NCBI GenBank assembly: GCA_021154065.1
Contig: JAJKJG010000110.1
Coordinates: 1-9,142 of the forward strand
Direction of reading: 5' to 3'
Length of the DNA: 9,142 nucleotides
Source: Methylobacterium sp.
Lineage (GTDB): Bacteria > Pseudomonadota > Alphaproteobacteria > Rhizobiales > Beijerinckiaceae
A program made the translations under genes and the position numbers. This document shows, piece after piece, positions 1-6,678 of this stretch; the first letter of the stretch is position 1, and every line of letters starts with the position of its first letter. The notes beneath the pieces were generated by a model. That model saw nothing but the letters and a program-made list of their open reading frames with translations. It was not told where the DNA came from and did no database searches.

Positions 1-485
1 CCGAGCTTGCGCCCGTCGGAGAGATTCATGACCGAGCCGCGGCCGACCTCGCTGCCGGTTCCCGACGTGGTCGGGATCGCGATGAGCGGCGCGACCTTCG
101 GCGTGATCCGCGCGACGCCGCCTTCGACCATCGCATATTGCGACAGCGGCTCCGGATGGGTCGCAAGCAGCCCGACCGCCTTGGCGAGATCGATCGCCGA
201 GCCGCCGCCGAGCGCGATCAGCCCGTCGCAGTCCTCGTCGCGGTAGAGCTTTACGGCTTGAAGCGCCGCCTCCTCGGTCGGGTTCGTCGGCACGTCGTCG
301 AAGACGAGACGCCGGTTGTCGGAGGACACGACGTCGAACAGCCGCTCGACGAGCCCCGCCGCGACGATGCCCTTGTCGGTGACGACGAGCGGCCGCCGGA
401 TCCCAAGCGCCGCGAGGTCCTCGGGCAGCTCGCCGAGGGTGCCGTCGCCGAAGCGGATGTGGGTCAGGTAGGTGATGATGGGCAT
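1..485 (-). CDS. Iron-containing alcohol dehydrogenase, N-terminal part (cut by window edge)
   Basis: The first 161 codons of a group III (Fe-dependent) NAD(P)-linked alcohol dehydrogenase; the rest lies beyond base 1. The ATG is at 485-483, with a modest purine-rich AGAGAG stretch just upstream. The visible part is the N-terminal Rossmann-type nucleotide-binding domain. The family's GGGSxxD cofactor loop is at residues 93-99 (GGGSAID, followed by LAK) and the TTSGTGSE signature is at 139-146. The metal ligands (an Asp and three His in this family) lie further on and cannot be checked. Family members oxidise or reduce small alcohols, aldehydes and hydroxy acids in the cytoplasm; maleylacetate reductase and 4-hydroxybutyrate dehydrogenase are relatives. 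The substrate cannot be told from this part. The gene lies 83 bp downstream of the Shedu-like gene on the same strand, so read-through from that cassette is possible. No convincing promoter of its own was found. Confidence 0.93.
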   Translation of the reverse strand, partial: MPIITYLTHIRFGDGTLGELPEDLAALGIRRPLVVTDKGIVAAGLVERLFDVVSSDNRRLVFDDVPTNPTEEAALQAVKLYRDEDCDGLIALGGGSAIDLAKAVGLLATHPEPLSQYAMVEGGVARITPKVAPLIAIPTTSGTGSEVGRGSVMNLSDGRKL

Positions 486-568
486 GGGGCTCTCTGGTGG
501 GAGCTATCCCTGATCAAGGGTGAAAGCCTTCGAGGAGACAGGGTCGGCGCCGGCTGAATACACGGCTT

Positions 569-1201
569 CTAGGGAGTCGGATTTTCCTCCATGTACGCCA
601 GACGTCGGCGAAGAGTGGACAAGACGTCGTCGAACGTCCAGCAGCTCATCGTGTAGCCGGCGACCGAAACGTTGCGCGATCGCCACCTGAGGCGATCGTA
701 ATCGTCCTCCTTCAGGTCGGCGCGGCGTCCGATCACGAGCAGCAGATGCAGGTGCGGAGAATTGTTGCCGAAGATTCGGCGAAGCGGCTCGCCCGAACCC
801 TCGCTTTGAAGCCGCCAAACCCAATCGACGAGTTGCGAGAACCCATGTTCGAACCGCGGCGCCCAACTGCGCACGCTCCCGGGCTTCGCACGCGCAAAAA
901 TGGTGTACGGCTCCGCGCTCTCGAATTCGACGAGCGTGAATGCGTTGGCGTCGCTGTCTCCGCTCGCCACGTCGCACGCGAAGTCCCCGAAGAGGCCGAG
1001 CTCGATCGCAAAACGATCGACATATTGGACTTCGTTGCATGCGAAGCCGAGGGCCGCCGCCAGCTGGGCGCGCTGCTTGAAGAAGGGGGCGACGTGCTCA
1101 CGCTCCTTCAGCGGTGCGCCCGTCGACAGGAATTGCTCCAGCTCATCCAGCTCTCGCCGCAGGCGGGCCGGATCCGGCTCGATCGCCTCGAGGCTGCGCA
1201 T
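569..1201 (-). CDS. Shedu-like (DUF4263) PD-(D/E)xK nuclease-fold protein
   Basis: A 210-aa protein that resembles the C-terminal nuclease domain of Shedu (SduA, DUF4263), a family known from single-gene anti-phage defence. An N-terminal helical part (about 1-60; a charged, coiled-coil-prone stretch at 10-25) precedes the candidate core. The core has GDF at 72-74 with D73 (D77 as alternative), a strand ending LVEFE with E92 and E94, and then FSQLVDW at 121-127 with Q123. This order of Asp, E-x-E and Gln followed by a Trp-containing helix is what I recall for DUF4263 members. After it come a hydrophobic strand at 151-157 and a C-terminal helix at 190-204. The protein is cytoplasmic: no signal peptide or membrane segment. 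Its ATG (1201-1199) directly follows the TAA of the RelE-like gene with no gap, so translation is probably coupled; GGGAG lies 14 nt upstream. DNA cleavage and a defence role are inferred from the family. The short length fits a trimmed, partner-dependent version. Fold call fairly sure; function unproven. Confidence 0.78.
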   Translation of the reverse strand: MRSLEAIEPDPARLRRELDELEQFLSTGAPLKEREHVAPFFKQRAQLAAALGFACNEVQYVDRFAIELGLFGDFACDVASGDSDANAFTLVEFESAEPYTIFARAKPGSVRSWAPRFEHGFSQLVDWVWRLQSEGSGEPLRRIFGNNSPHLHLLLVIGRRADLKEDDYDRLRWRSRNVSVAGYTMSCWTFDDVLSTLRRRLAYMEENPTP

Positions 1202-1510
1202 TTAGAACGAGCCTGCTCCCTTCAAGAGCCTCGGCTTCAGCGCCTCCAGCTGGCTGCGGCGTGCGATGTCCAGCACGATGATGCGATCCTGCTCCCGCCG
1301 CAGGAAGATGCGGTATTCCCGGCCGACTCGTAAAACATGGACCTGCTCGTTCTTGGGCCTTTCGGGCGCGGGCATCGCCCGGAGGAGCGAGGGAGGGAGG
1401 CGATCCCACTCCTCCGAGGCTGCGTGCACCGCCTCGGTTATCCGCTCACGGTCCCAAGGTGCCAGTTGATCCAGAAATGACGAGGCCACGTTCTGCCAGT
1501 GAACCTTCAT
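1202..1510 (-). CDS. RelE/ParE-superfamily small protein (toxin-like, no antitoxin visible)
   Basis: A 102-aa protein with the layout of the RelE/ParE fold. Two N-terminal helices (about 8-19 and 20-35) are followed by a loop with proline (39-53), then a run of beta strands: 56-62 (ending LRVG), 65-71 (EYRIFLR) and 76-82 (RIIVLDI). A basic ARRSQL segment at 83-88 and a C-terminal basic helix complete it. In classical family members this strand block carries the mRNA-interferase or gyrase-poisoning surface. I cannot assign either activity from sequence. The start ATG (1510-1508) has a clear GGGAG Shine-Dalgarno 6 nt upstream and a near-consensus promoter. Type II toxins normally sit beside a DNA-binding antitoxin. 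None is found here: upstream is gor, and the following gene is the Shedu-like nuclease with zero spacing. Rare codons such as TTA-CGA (residues 60-61) suggest foreign origin. It may be a regulator or partner of the nuclease rather than a toxin. Confidence 0.7.
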   Translation of the reverse strand: MKVHWQNVASSFLDQLAPWDRERITEAVHAASEEWDRLPPSLLRAMPAPERPKNEQVHVLRVGREYRIFLRREQDRIIVLDIARRSQLEALKPRLLKGAGSF

Positions 1511-1516
1511 CTGTTA

Positions 1517-1521
1517 CTCCC
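1517..1521 (-). promoter_or_regulatory. Shine-Dalgarno of the RelE-like/Shedu-like cassette
   Basis: GGGAG on the minus strand, 6 nt before the ATG at 1510. It fixes the start of the first gene and is better than any SD seen for the second gene, supporting translation of the nuclease by coupling. Confidence 0.6.
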
Positions 1522-1535
1522 GATGGCCGATTGTC

Positions 1536-1563
1536 ATTATACGCCGGCAGGCGGGGCGGTCAC
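1536..1563 (-). promoter_or_regulatory. Sigma-70-type promoter of the RelE-like/Shedu-like cassette
   Basis: On the minus strand a perfect TATAAT -10 box (1541-1536) lies 16 bp downstream of GTGACC (1563-1558), a 4/6 match to TTGACA. Initiation would fall near 1529, giving a leader of about 19 nt before the ATG at 1510. The -35 box overlaps the stop codon of gor (1562-1560), so the cassette carries its own promoter inside the tail of a housekeeping gene. A perfect TATAAT is unlikely by chance in DNA this GC-rich. Not tested experimentally. Confidence 0.6.
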
Positions 1564-1575
1564 CCCACCGCCTGC
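1547..1575 (-). other. Hairpin spanning the gor stop codon
   Basis: An 8-bp perfect inverted repeat: GCAGGCGG at 1547-1554 pairs with CCGCCTGC at 1568-1575, with a 13-nt loop that contains the gor stop. It could weaken transcription leaving gor, but there is no run of T after it on the minus strand, so it is not a classical terminator. It overlaps the -35 region of the cassette promoter. Confidence 0.35.
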
Positions 1576-2942
1576 GGGTGCTTCACCACGAACGGCGTGC
1601 GCATCGTGACGAGCTCTTCCGAGGCCGTCGGGTGCACCGCGATGGTGCGGTCGAAATCGGCTTTCGTCGCGCCCATCGTGACGGCGATGCCGACCGCCTG
1701 GATGATCTCGCCCGCGCCCTCCCCCATGATGTGGACGCCGAGCACCTTGTCTGAGGCGGCGTCGACGATGAGCTTCATGAAGACGCGATCGTCGCGGCCG
1801 GACAGCGTCGCCTTCATGGCCCGAAAGCTCGTCTTGTAGACCGTGACCTCGCCGCGCAGCCGGGCCGTCGCCTCGCTCATGCCGATGACGCCGATCTCGG
1901 GCGTCGAGAAGACCGCGGTCGGGATCAGCGAATGGTCGACGATCGTCGGCTTGTCGCCGAACACGGTGTCGGCGAAGGCGTGGCCCTCGCGGATCGCGAT
2001 CGGGGTGAGGTTGGCGCGGTTCGTGACGTCGCCGACGGCGTAGATCGAGGGCGTCAGCGTCCGCGAGCAGCCGTCGACCGGGATCGCGCCGGCGCGGTCG
2101 ACCTCGAGGCCGGCGGTTTCGAGCCCGAGGCCGGCGGTGTTCGGCCGGCGGCCGATCGCCGCCAGCACCTCGTCGACGACGAGCTCCGCCCCGTCGGAGA
2201 GAATCGCCGCGATCGCATCGCCGCGCCGCTCGAGCCGCTCGACCGTGCGGCCGAGCCTCAGGTCGATGCCGCGCCGGGCATAGGCTTCGCCGAGGCTCGA
2301 GCGGATGTCCTCGTCGAAGCCGCGCAGGAGCTTGTCGCCGCGGTGCAGCAGCGTCACGCGGCTGCCGAGGCCGCAGAAGATGCCGGCGAACTCGACCGCG
2401 ATGTAGCCGCCGCCGATGATCAGGATGCGCTCCGGCAAGCGCCCGAGATGGAACACCTCGTTCGAGGTGACGCCGAGCTCGCCGCCCGGGATCGGCGGCT
2501 CGAGCGTCGGGTGGGCGCCGGTCGCGACCAGGATGGTGCGGGCCCGAACGCGCGCCCCGGTCTTCGCGATCCGCACCGTATGCGCGTCCTCGATCACGGC
2601 GCGGCTGTCGAGGATCTCGACCCCGCCGCTCACGAGGTTGGAGCGGTAGACGTTCTCGAGTCGCGCGATCTCGGCGTCCTTGTGGCGGATCAGCGTCGCC
2701 CAGTCGAAGCGCGCCTCGGGCACGCTCCAGCCGAAACCGGCGGCGTCCTCGAACTCGTCCTTGTAGCGGCTCGCATAGACGAGCAGCTTCTTCGGCACGC
2801 AGCCGCGGATCACGCAGGTGCCGCCCATGCGGTACTCTTCGGCGAGCATCACGGCCGCGCCGTAGCCGGCGGCGATGCGGGCGGCGCGGACGCCCCCCGA
2901 GCCGCCGCCGATCACGAAGAGATCGACATCGAAATCGCTCAT
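1560..2942 (-). CDS. gor: Glutathione-disulfide reductase
   Basis: A 460-aa cytoplasmic flavoenzyme that reduces glutathione disulfide with NADPH, keeping the thiol pool reduced. Length matches the family (about 450-465). Domains in order: FAD-binding Rossmann motif GGGSGG at 12-17; the redox-active disulfide C43 and C48 within GGTC..GCVPKK; an NADPH-binding motif GGGYIAVEFA in the middle third; then HRGDKLLRGFD, whose arginines correspond to those giving NADPH rather than NADH preference in E. coli Gor. After that come the second FAD motif YAVGDV and the C-terminal dimer/active-site motif with H437 and E442 (HPTASEE). The GCVPKK disulfide site and the NADPH arginines separate it from lipoamide dehydrogenase and mercuric reductase. 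Its ATG (2942-2940) overlaps the TGA of the upstream ligase-like gene as ATGA, so the two are probably co-transcribed and translationally coupled. In many Hyphomicrobiales gor sits near rpiA; here it is separated from it. Confidence 0.97.
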   Translation of the reverse strand: MSDFDVDLFVIGGGSGGVRAARIAAGYGAAVMLAEEYRMGGTCVIRGCVPKKLLVYASRYKDEFEDAAGFGWSVPEARFDWATLIRHKDAEIARLENVYRSNLVSGGVEILDSRAVIEDAHTVRIAKTGARVRARTILVATGAHPTLEPPIPGGELGVTSNEVFHLGRLPERILIIGGGYIAVEFAGIFCGLGSRVTLLHRGDKLLRGFDEDIRSSLGEAYARRGIDLRLGRTVERLERRGDAIAAILSDGAELVVDEVLAAIGRRPNTAGLGLETAGLEVDRAGAIPVDGCSRTLTPSIYAVGDVTNRANLTPIAIREGHAFADTVFGDKPTIVDHSLIPTAVFSTPEIGVIGMSEATARLRGEVTVYKTSFRAMKATLSGRDDRVFMKLIVDAASDKVLGVHIMGEGAGEIIQAVGIAVTMGATKADFDRTIAVHPTASEELVTMRTPFVVKHPQAVG

Positions 2943-4174
2943 GGCACGCCCACCTTCCGGTCTTGCGGACCGATGCGGAAGAAAACGATCGCGGCGCCGA
3001 TCGCCGCCGCCCACCACCCCTGCCAGAGCCCGTGGCCGACGAGCGACACGGACACGGCCGCCGCAAGGAGCGCGAGGCCGGGCGCGAAAATCTCGTCGGG
3101 CAGGGTCGCAAGGAGGCGCAGCACCAGTCCGAGCACGGCGAGCGCGAGGCAAGCGCCGACGGCGCCGAGCTCGGTCCAGATCTGAAGCGCGCCGTTGTGC
3201 GGATGCCCGACGACGAGCAGCGTCGCGAAGGCAGGGTCGACGCGCCGCGCCCCGGCGCTTCGCGGGAATGACGGCCCGGGCGAGAAGCCGGCGCCGAGCC
3301 AAGGCTGCTGCGGCACGGCGGCGCCGAAGCTGCGCCAGATGTCGACCCGCGCCTGCGAGCTCGAGCCCCTGAGCTTCTCGTGCGCGGCCGCCGGCAACGC
3401 GCCCTGCGCGAGCTCGCCCGCGATCGGCGCGAGCGCCACCGCCGCGACGATGCCCGCCGCGGCAACGGCGAGCGCCGCCTGGCGTCGCCAGCGCGCCACG
3501 AGATAGGCCGCCGCCCCGACGAGGAGCCCGAGCGTCGCCGCGCCGCTGTCGGAGGCGACGATCGCTGCGGCGGTGACGACCGCGACCGCGGCTGCGAGCC
3601 GGCGCCGGCCCTCCGCCACGAGCCCCCAGAGCAGCGGCGGCGCGAGCACGAGCAGCGTCAGCGCCGGGCGATTGTAGATGAAGGTGTTCCAGCGCATCCC
3701 AAGCGCGCGGCGCAGCGCCATCACGCTCCAGAGTTCGAAGAGCATGAGCACGCAGGCGGCGATGACAGTTGCGGCAAGGACCGTGAACACGAAGCGGGGC
3801 GTGCGCCCGGGGAGCGTCAGCGCCAGCACCAGGACGCCTGAGATCGGCACAACGAACTCGAGGAAGCCCTGCAACGAGGCCTTCGGGTCCGGGCTCCAGG
3901 CGATCGAGAGAGCGGCAAAGAGGAGGAAGGCGATGGACGCGATCCCGAGCGGGGTCGAGAGAACGGCGGCGACGTCGCGCCGCATGGCGCCGAGCCGGCG
4001 CTCGACGGCCGCGGCCGCAAGCGCCGGCACCGTCGCGAGGACGATGACCAGCGGCGCCGAGCGGTGGGCGATCGCCATGACCAGCGGCATCGTCGCGAGA
4101 ACGATCGCGGCGGCATGCCACAGCGCCAGGGTGCCGGGGCGCGAGGGCGAGATGGGAGACGAAACGGCGGACAT
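2939..4174 (-). CDS. O-antigen ligase / Wzy-like polytopic membrane protein
   Basis: A 411-aa inner-membrane protein with about ten to twelve hydrophobic segments and short Arg-rich cytoplasmic loops. It looks like the O-antigen ligase (WaaL)/Wzy polymerase family, which transfers or polymerises glycan from undecaprenyl carriers on the periplasmic side. Supporting motifs: SSSQARVDIWR before a large periplasmic loop, WLGAGFSPGPSF, and GHPHNGALQIWTELG, the conserved H-x-H-N element of the Wzy_C domain. Members also ligate glycans to proteins, so the acceptor is unknown; no glycosyltransferases or other polysaccharide genes are in the window. Start: the ATG at 4174 gives a short polar N-terminus before the first membrane helix, with AAGG 11 nt upstream. 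The frame stays open to an ATG at 4336, but the extra residues are polar and proline-rich, so I do not use them. The stop overlaps the gor start (ATGA). Confidence 0.84.
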   Translation of the reverse strand: MSAVSSPISPSRPGTLALWHAAAIVLATMPLVMAIAHRSAPLVIVLATVPALAAAAVERRLGAMRRDVAAVLSTPLGIASIAFLLFAALSIAWSPDPKASLQGFLEFVVPISGVLVLALTLPGRTPRFVFTVLAATVIAACVLMLFELWSVMALRRALGMRWNTFIYNRPALTLLVLAPPLLWGLVAEGRRRLAAAVAVVTAAAIVASDSGAATLGLLVGAAAYLVARWRRQAALAVAAAGIVAAVALAPIAGELAQGALPAAAHEKLRGSSSQARVDIWRSFGAAVPQQPWLGAGFSPGPSFPRSAGARRVDPAFATLLVVGHPHNGALQIWTELGAVGACLALAVLGLVLRLLATLPDEIFAPGLALLAAAVSVSLVGHGLWQGWWAAAIGAAIVFFRIGPQDRKVGVP

Positions 4175-4355
4175 GCTGGCGCTAACCTTGTCCCGTCTAA
4201 GCCATGGCGTCCGATCCACAAAGGCGTAAGGTGCGGGCCGGGAAAACTCTTGGTATGCTGTCGGCCACGGAACCGGGAAGGCTCGCATCGGCGCGCTCCG
4301 GACATCGCCCCAGCCGCGTCGCCGGAGGAGCATCATCGGTCACGCCTTCATTCGG
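4175..4355. other. Divergent intergenic region between the ligase-like and TctC-like genes
   Basis: A stretch of 181 bp that must hold the promoters for both divergent genes. I see no good -35/-10 pair. The most A/T-rich part is around 4241-4259 (gggaaaactcttggtatgct), with a TATGCT -10-like hexamer on the plus strand at 4254-4259 but no matching -35. A strong GGAGGAG Shine-Dalgarno-like sequence lies at 4324-4330, unusually far from the TctC start. Confidence 0.4.
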
Positions 4356-5306
4356 TTGATGTGGCGCCACGCGCTGCCGGCCGCCGCGGGCGCCGTTCTC
4401 GCCACGTCCGCGCTTGCTCAGATCGATCTCAAGATCACCGTGCCGGCCGCACCCGGGGGCGCCTGGGACCAGACCGCGCACGCGATCGAGCAGGCGCTTC
4501 TCGACGGCGGCGCGGCCCGCAGCGTCGCGGTCGCGAACGACCCCGGCGGGCGCGGCGCCGCGGGATTCGCCCGTTTCGTCAAGGAAAACGGCGCCGAGCC
4601 GAACCGCGTCATCGTCGTCGGACTGTCGATGCTCGGCGCGCTCGTGCGCGGCAAGGCCGGGGCGACGCTCGCCGATGCGGCTCCCGTCGCCCGGCTGACG
4701 GCCGAGTATTTCGCCATCGCCGTGCCGGCCGAATCGCCGATCGCGACCGCGGCCGATCTTGGCGCCGCGATGCGGGCCGACCCGGCGAAGGTGACGTGGG
4801 CCGGCGGACAGGTCGGCAGCGTCGACCACATCCTCGCGGCCCTGTTCACGAGAGCCATCGGCGGCGACCCGGGCCGCATCGCCTACGCGCCGTTCTTCGG
4901 CGCCGGAGAGATGATCAACGCTGCGCTCGAGGGCCAGGTCGGCGTCGTGATCGCGAGCCCCCGCCAGCTCGAGGAGCCGGTGAAAGCGGGAAAGCTCAGG
5001 GTGATCGGCGTCACCGCGCCGCGCCGCCTCGACGGGCTCGACGCACCGACCCTCAAGGAGCAGCAGATCGAGCTTGAGCTCGCGAACTGGCGTGCCGTGC
5101 TCGCGCCCGGCGGGCTCGGCCCGGCGGAGCGTGCGGCGTTGTCGCGCACCTTCGAGGAGATGGTGAAGTCGCCGGCCTGGGACGACATCATCCGCCAGAA
5201 GGGCTGGCGGGACGCCTATCTCCCGGCCGACCTCTTCGCCGCCTTCCTCGCTGCCGAGCAGGCCCGCGTCGCCGACGCGCTGCGATCGGTCGGGTTGGCG
5301 AAATAA
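4356..5306 (+). CDS. Tripartite tricarboxylate transporter solute-binding protein (TctC/Bug family), orphan
   Basis: A periplasmic solute-binding protein of the TctC/Bug family, which captures carboxylates (citrate, other di- and tricarboxylates, sometimes amino acids or nicotinate-type compounds) for a TctAB membrane transporter or for signalling. It has 316 aa from TTG (4356), or 315 from the next-codon ATG (4359). A Sec signal peptide covers about 1-22 (WRH, a hydrophobic Ala-rich core, then SALAQ). The mature protein begins IDLKITVPAAPGGAWD, the usual family opening strand and binding loop. A second conserved glycine-rich loop, PGGRGAAGF, lies near residue 65. The C-terminal half (GVIASPRQLEEPVKAGKLRVIGVT and later WRAVLAPGGL) matches the family lobe-2 layout. 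No tctA or tctB is next to it; orphan Bug proteins are common in proteobacteria. The gene is divergent from the ligase-like gene and convergent with the DUF2059 gene. Ligand unknown. Confidence 0.92.
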   Translation: MMWRHALPAAAGAVLATSALAQIDLKITVPAAPGGAWDQTAHAIEQALLDGGAARSVAVANDPGGRGAAGFARFVKENGAEPNRVIVVGLSMLGALVRGKAGATLADAAPVARLTAEYFAIAVPAESPIATAADLGAAMRADPAKVTWAGGQVGSVDHILAALFTRAIGGDPGRIAYAPFFGAGEMINAALEGQVGVVIASPRQLEEPVKAGKLRVIGVTAPRRLDGLDAPTLKEQQIELELANWRAVLAPGGLGPAERAALSRTFEEMVKSPAWDDIIRQKGWRDAYLPADLFAAFLAAEQARVADALRSVGLAK

Positions 5307-5345
5307 CCCGCGCGAGCCCGCGCTCTCAACCGGCGTCGAATCGGC

Positions 5346-5876
5346 TCACTGCAGCTGGAAGCCCCTCTTCTGCATCTCGGCGCGGATCCGCACCATCACG
5401 TACTCGGCGAGGTCCTGGCTCCACAGCTGCATCTCGCGGACCATCTCGTCGAGCACGACGGGCTGGCTCTCGACGTATTTCTTGCCCGACGGCGACTTGA
5501 AGAACGCGATCACGTCCTTGAGCTCGGCTTCCGTCAAGGCCTGGGCGTAGATCAGGGCGATGTCGTTGACGATCTTCTGCTTCTGCAGGTCCATCTCGGG
5601 CCGAAGGGCCTCCATGACCTCGTTCAGGTCCTTCGTGAGTTCCGGCCGGGCGACGAGCTGCTCCCGGATGCGCTCGTAGAGCTGCGGCGGGATCACCTCG
5701 ATCGAGCGCACGATGCCGGAGCTGACGGCGACCTCGCGCGCCGCGGCGAGGTGCGAGGGGGCGGGCGTCGGCGCGGCATTCTGAGCCGGCGGCGGCGCGG
5801 CCTGCTGCGCGCCGGCGGCACTGACCGAGAGCACGAGCGCCGCAAGAGGCGCGGCGAGGCGGAGGAAGATCGACAT
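5346..5876 (-). CDS. Secreted DUF2059-domain protein
   Basis: A 176-aa exported protein. A Sec signal peptide (about 1-23, ending SAAGA before QQ) is followed by a Pro/Ala/Gln-rich linker (24-42). The rest is a largely helical domain. Its C-terminal half carries the DUF2059 signature: ALTEAELKDVIAFFKSPSGKKYV at about residues 112-134, where a short helix ends in F-F-x-S-P-x-G-x-K/R. The protein is likely periplasmic or envelope-associated; its function is not known in any organism I can name. The ATG (5876-5874) has GGAG 11 nt upstream. It lies 29 bp downstream of rpiA on the same strand and probably shares its transcript. The rpiA-DUF2059 neighbourhood is, from memory, common in Hyphomicrobiales. 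It ends 39 bp from the convergent TctC-like gene. Confidence 0.9.
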   Translation of the reverse strand: MSIFLRLAAPLAALVLSVSAAGAQQAAPPPAQNAAPTPAPSHLAAAREVAVSSGIVRSIEVIPPQLYERIREQLVARPELTKDLNEVMEALRPEMDLQKQKIVNDIALIYAQALTEAELKDVIAFFKSPSGKKYVESQPVVLDEMVREMQLWSQDLAEYVMVRIRAEMQKRGFQLQ

Positions 5877-5905
5877 GCGGCAGGGCTCCAGGAGGTAAGC
5901 TTCGG

Positions 5906-6604
5906 TCAGACCCGACCGAGTTCGACAAGGCCGCTCTCGGTCGCGAGGATCGCGCCGGAGGCAAGCCCGAGAAACAACCCGTGCTCGACGACGCCCGGCG
6001 TTGCGGCGAGCGCGGCGGCGAGACGTTCCGGTGCATCGATCCTGCCGAGCGCCGCGTCAAGGATGCAGTGGCCGCCATCGGTCAGGAAGGGCTGCCCGGT
6101 CGCGGCCGTCCTGAGGCGCAGCTCGCCGTCCGAGCCCGCCTCGCGGATCGCCTTGCGGACGGCGGCGCGGGTCGCCGCGAGGCCGAACGGCACGACCTCG
6201 ATCGGCAGCGGGAAGCGCCCGAGCCGCTCGACGCGCTTTCCCCCGTCGGCGATGACGATCATGCGCCGGCTCGCCGCGGCGACGATCTTCTCGCGCAGGA
6301 GCGCGCCGCCGCCGCCCTTGATCAGGCGCAGCTCGTCGTCGAGCTCGTCGGCGCCGTCGACGGTGAGGTCGAGCTCCGGGATCTCGTCGAGCGTCGCCAG
6401 CGGCACGCCTTCGCGCTCGGCCTGATCCCGCGTCTGCTCGGAGGTCGGAACCCCGACGACGGCGAGGCCGGCCCTCACCCTGTCGGCCAGCAACGACACG
6501 AACGCGGCTGCCGTCGAGCCGGAGCCGAGCCCGAGCTTCATGCCGTCGCGCACGAGCCCGACGGCGCGCTCGGCAGCGGCGCGCTTGAGGGCGTCGGCGC
6601 TCAC
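5906..6604 (-). CDS. rpiA: Ribose-5-phosphate isomerase A
   Basis: A 232-aa cytoplasmic enzyme that interconverts ribose 5-phosphate and ribulose 5-phosphate in the non-oxidative pentose phosphate pathway (and in the Calvin cycle where present). Family motifs are complete: the phosphate-binding loop GLGSGSTA at 25-32, DGADE with D83 and D86, [11 protein letters not shown] with K96 and E105, and GGKRVERLG with K123. These line up with the E. coli catalytic set D81, D84, K94, E103 and K121 at a constant offset of two. E. coli RpiA has 219 aa, so length is normal. The start is GTG at 6604-6602. The nearby ATG (6615-6613, in another frame) runs into TGA after five codons, so GTG is the credible start; the SD is weak (GGCGAG). 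It lies 74 bp downstream of the secreted Cys-protein gene and 29 bp upstream of the DUF2059 gene, all on the minus strand. Confidence 0.97.
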   Translation of the reverse strand: MSADALKRAAAERAVGLVRDGMKLGLGSGSTAAAFVSLLADRVRAGLAVVGVPTSEQTRDQAEREGVPLATLDEIPELDLTVDGADELDDELRLIKGGGGALLREKIVAAASRRMIVIADGGKRVERLGRFPLPIEVVPFGLAATRAAVRKAIREAGSDGELRLRTAATGQPFLTDGGHCILDAALGRIDAPERLAAALAATPGVVEHGLFLGLASGAILATESGLVELGRV

Positions 6605-6678
6605 GGATCTCGCCGCATGGCCGGTGGCAACTCAGGGTTCATTCCCGCCTCTTACAGCCGAGCGCCCGGCGGCGGAAG

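Noticed and set aside
498..515. Near-palindrome around CCCTGATCAAGGG upstream of the alcohol dehydrogenase
   Set aside because: Short, odd-spaced and without a linked promoter; not enough to call an operator.
1932..3185. A 417-codon plus-strand frame opposite gor
   Set aside because: It is a shadow of a well-supported gene; its residue composition (Asp/Arg/Ala repeats) mirrors the complementary codons.
2943..4121. An open frame extending gor upstream to an 853-codon reading frame
   Set aside because: The extension is antisense-free but lies in a different frame of the ligase-like gene and is an Arg/Ala-rich shadow. The FAD motif at the expected distance from the ATG at 2942 marks the true start.
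4175..4336. N-terminal extension of the ligase-like protein to an ATG at 4336
   Set aside because: The added 54 residues are polar and proline-rich, occupy the divergent promoter region, and are not needed for the first membrane helix.
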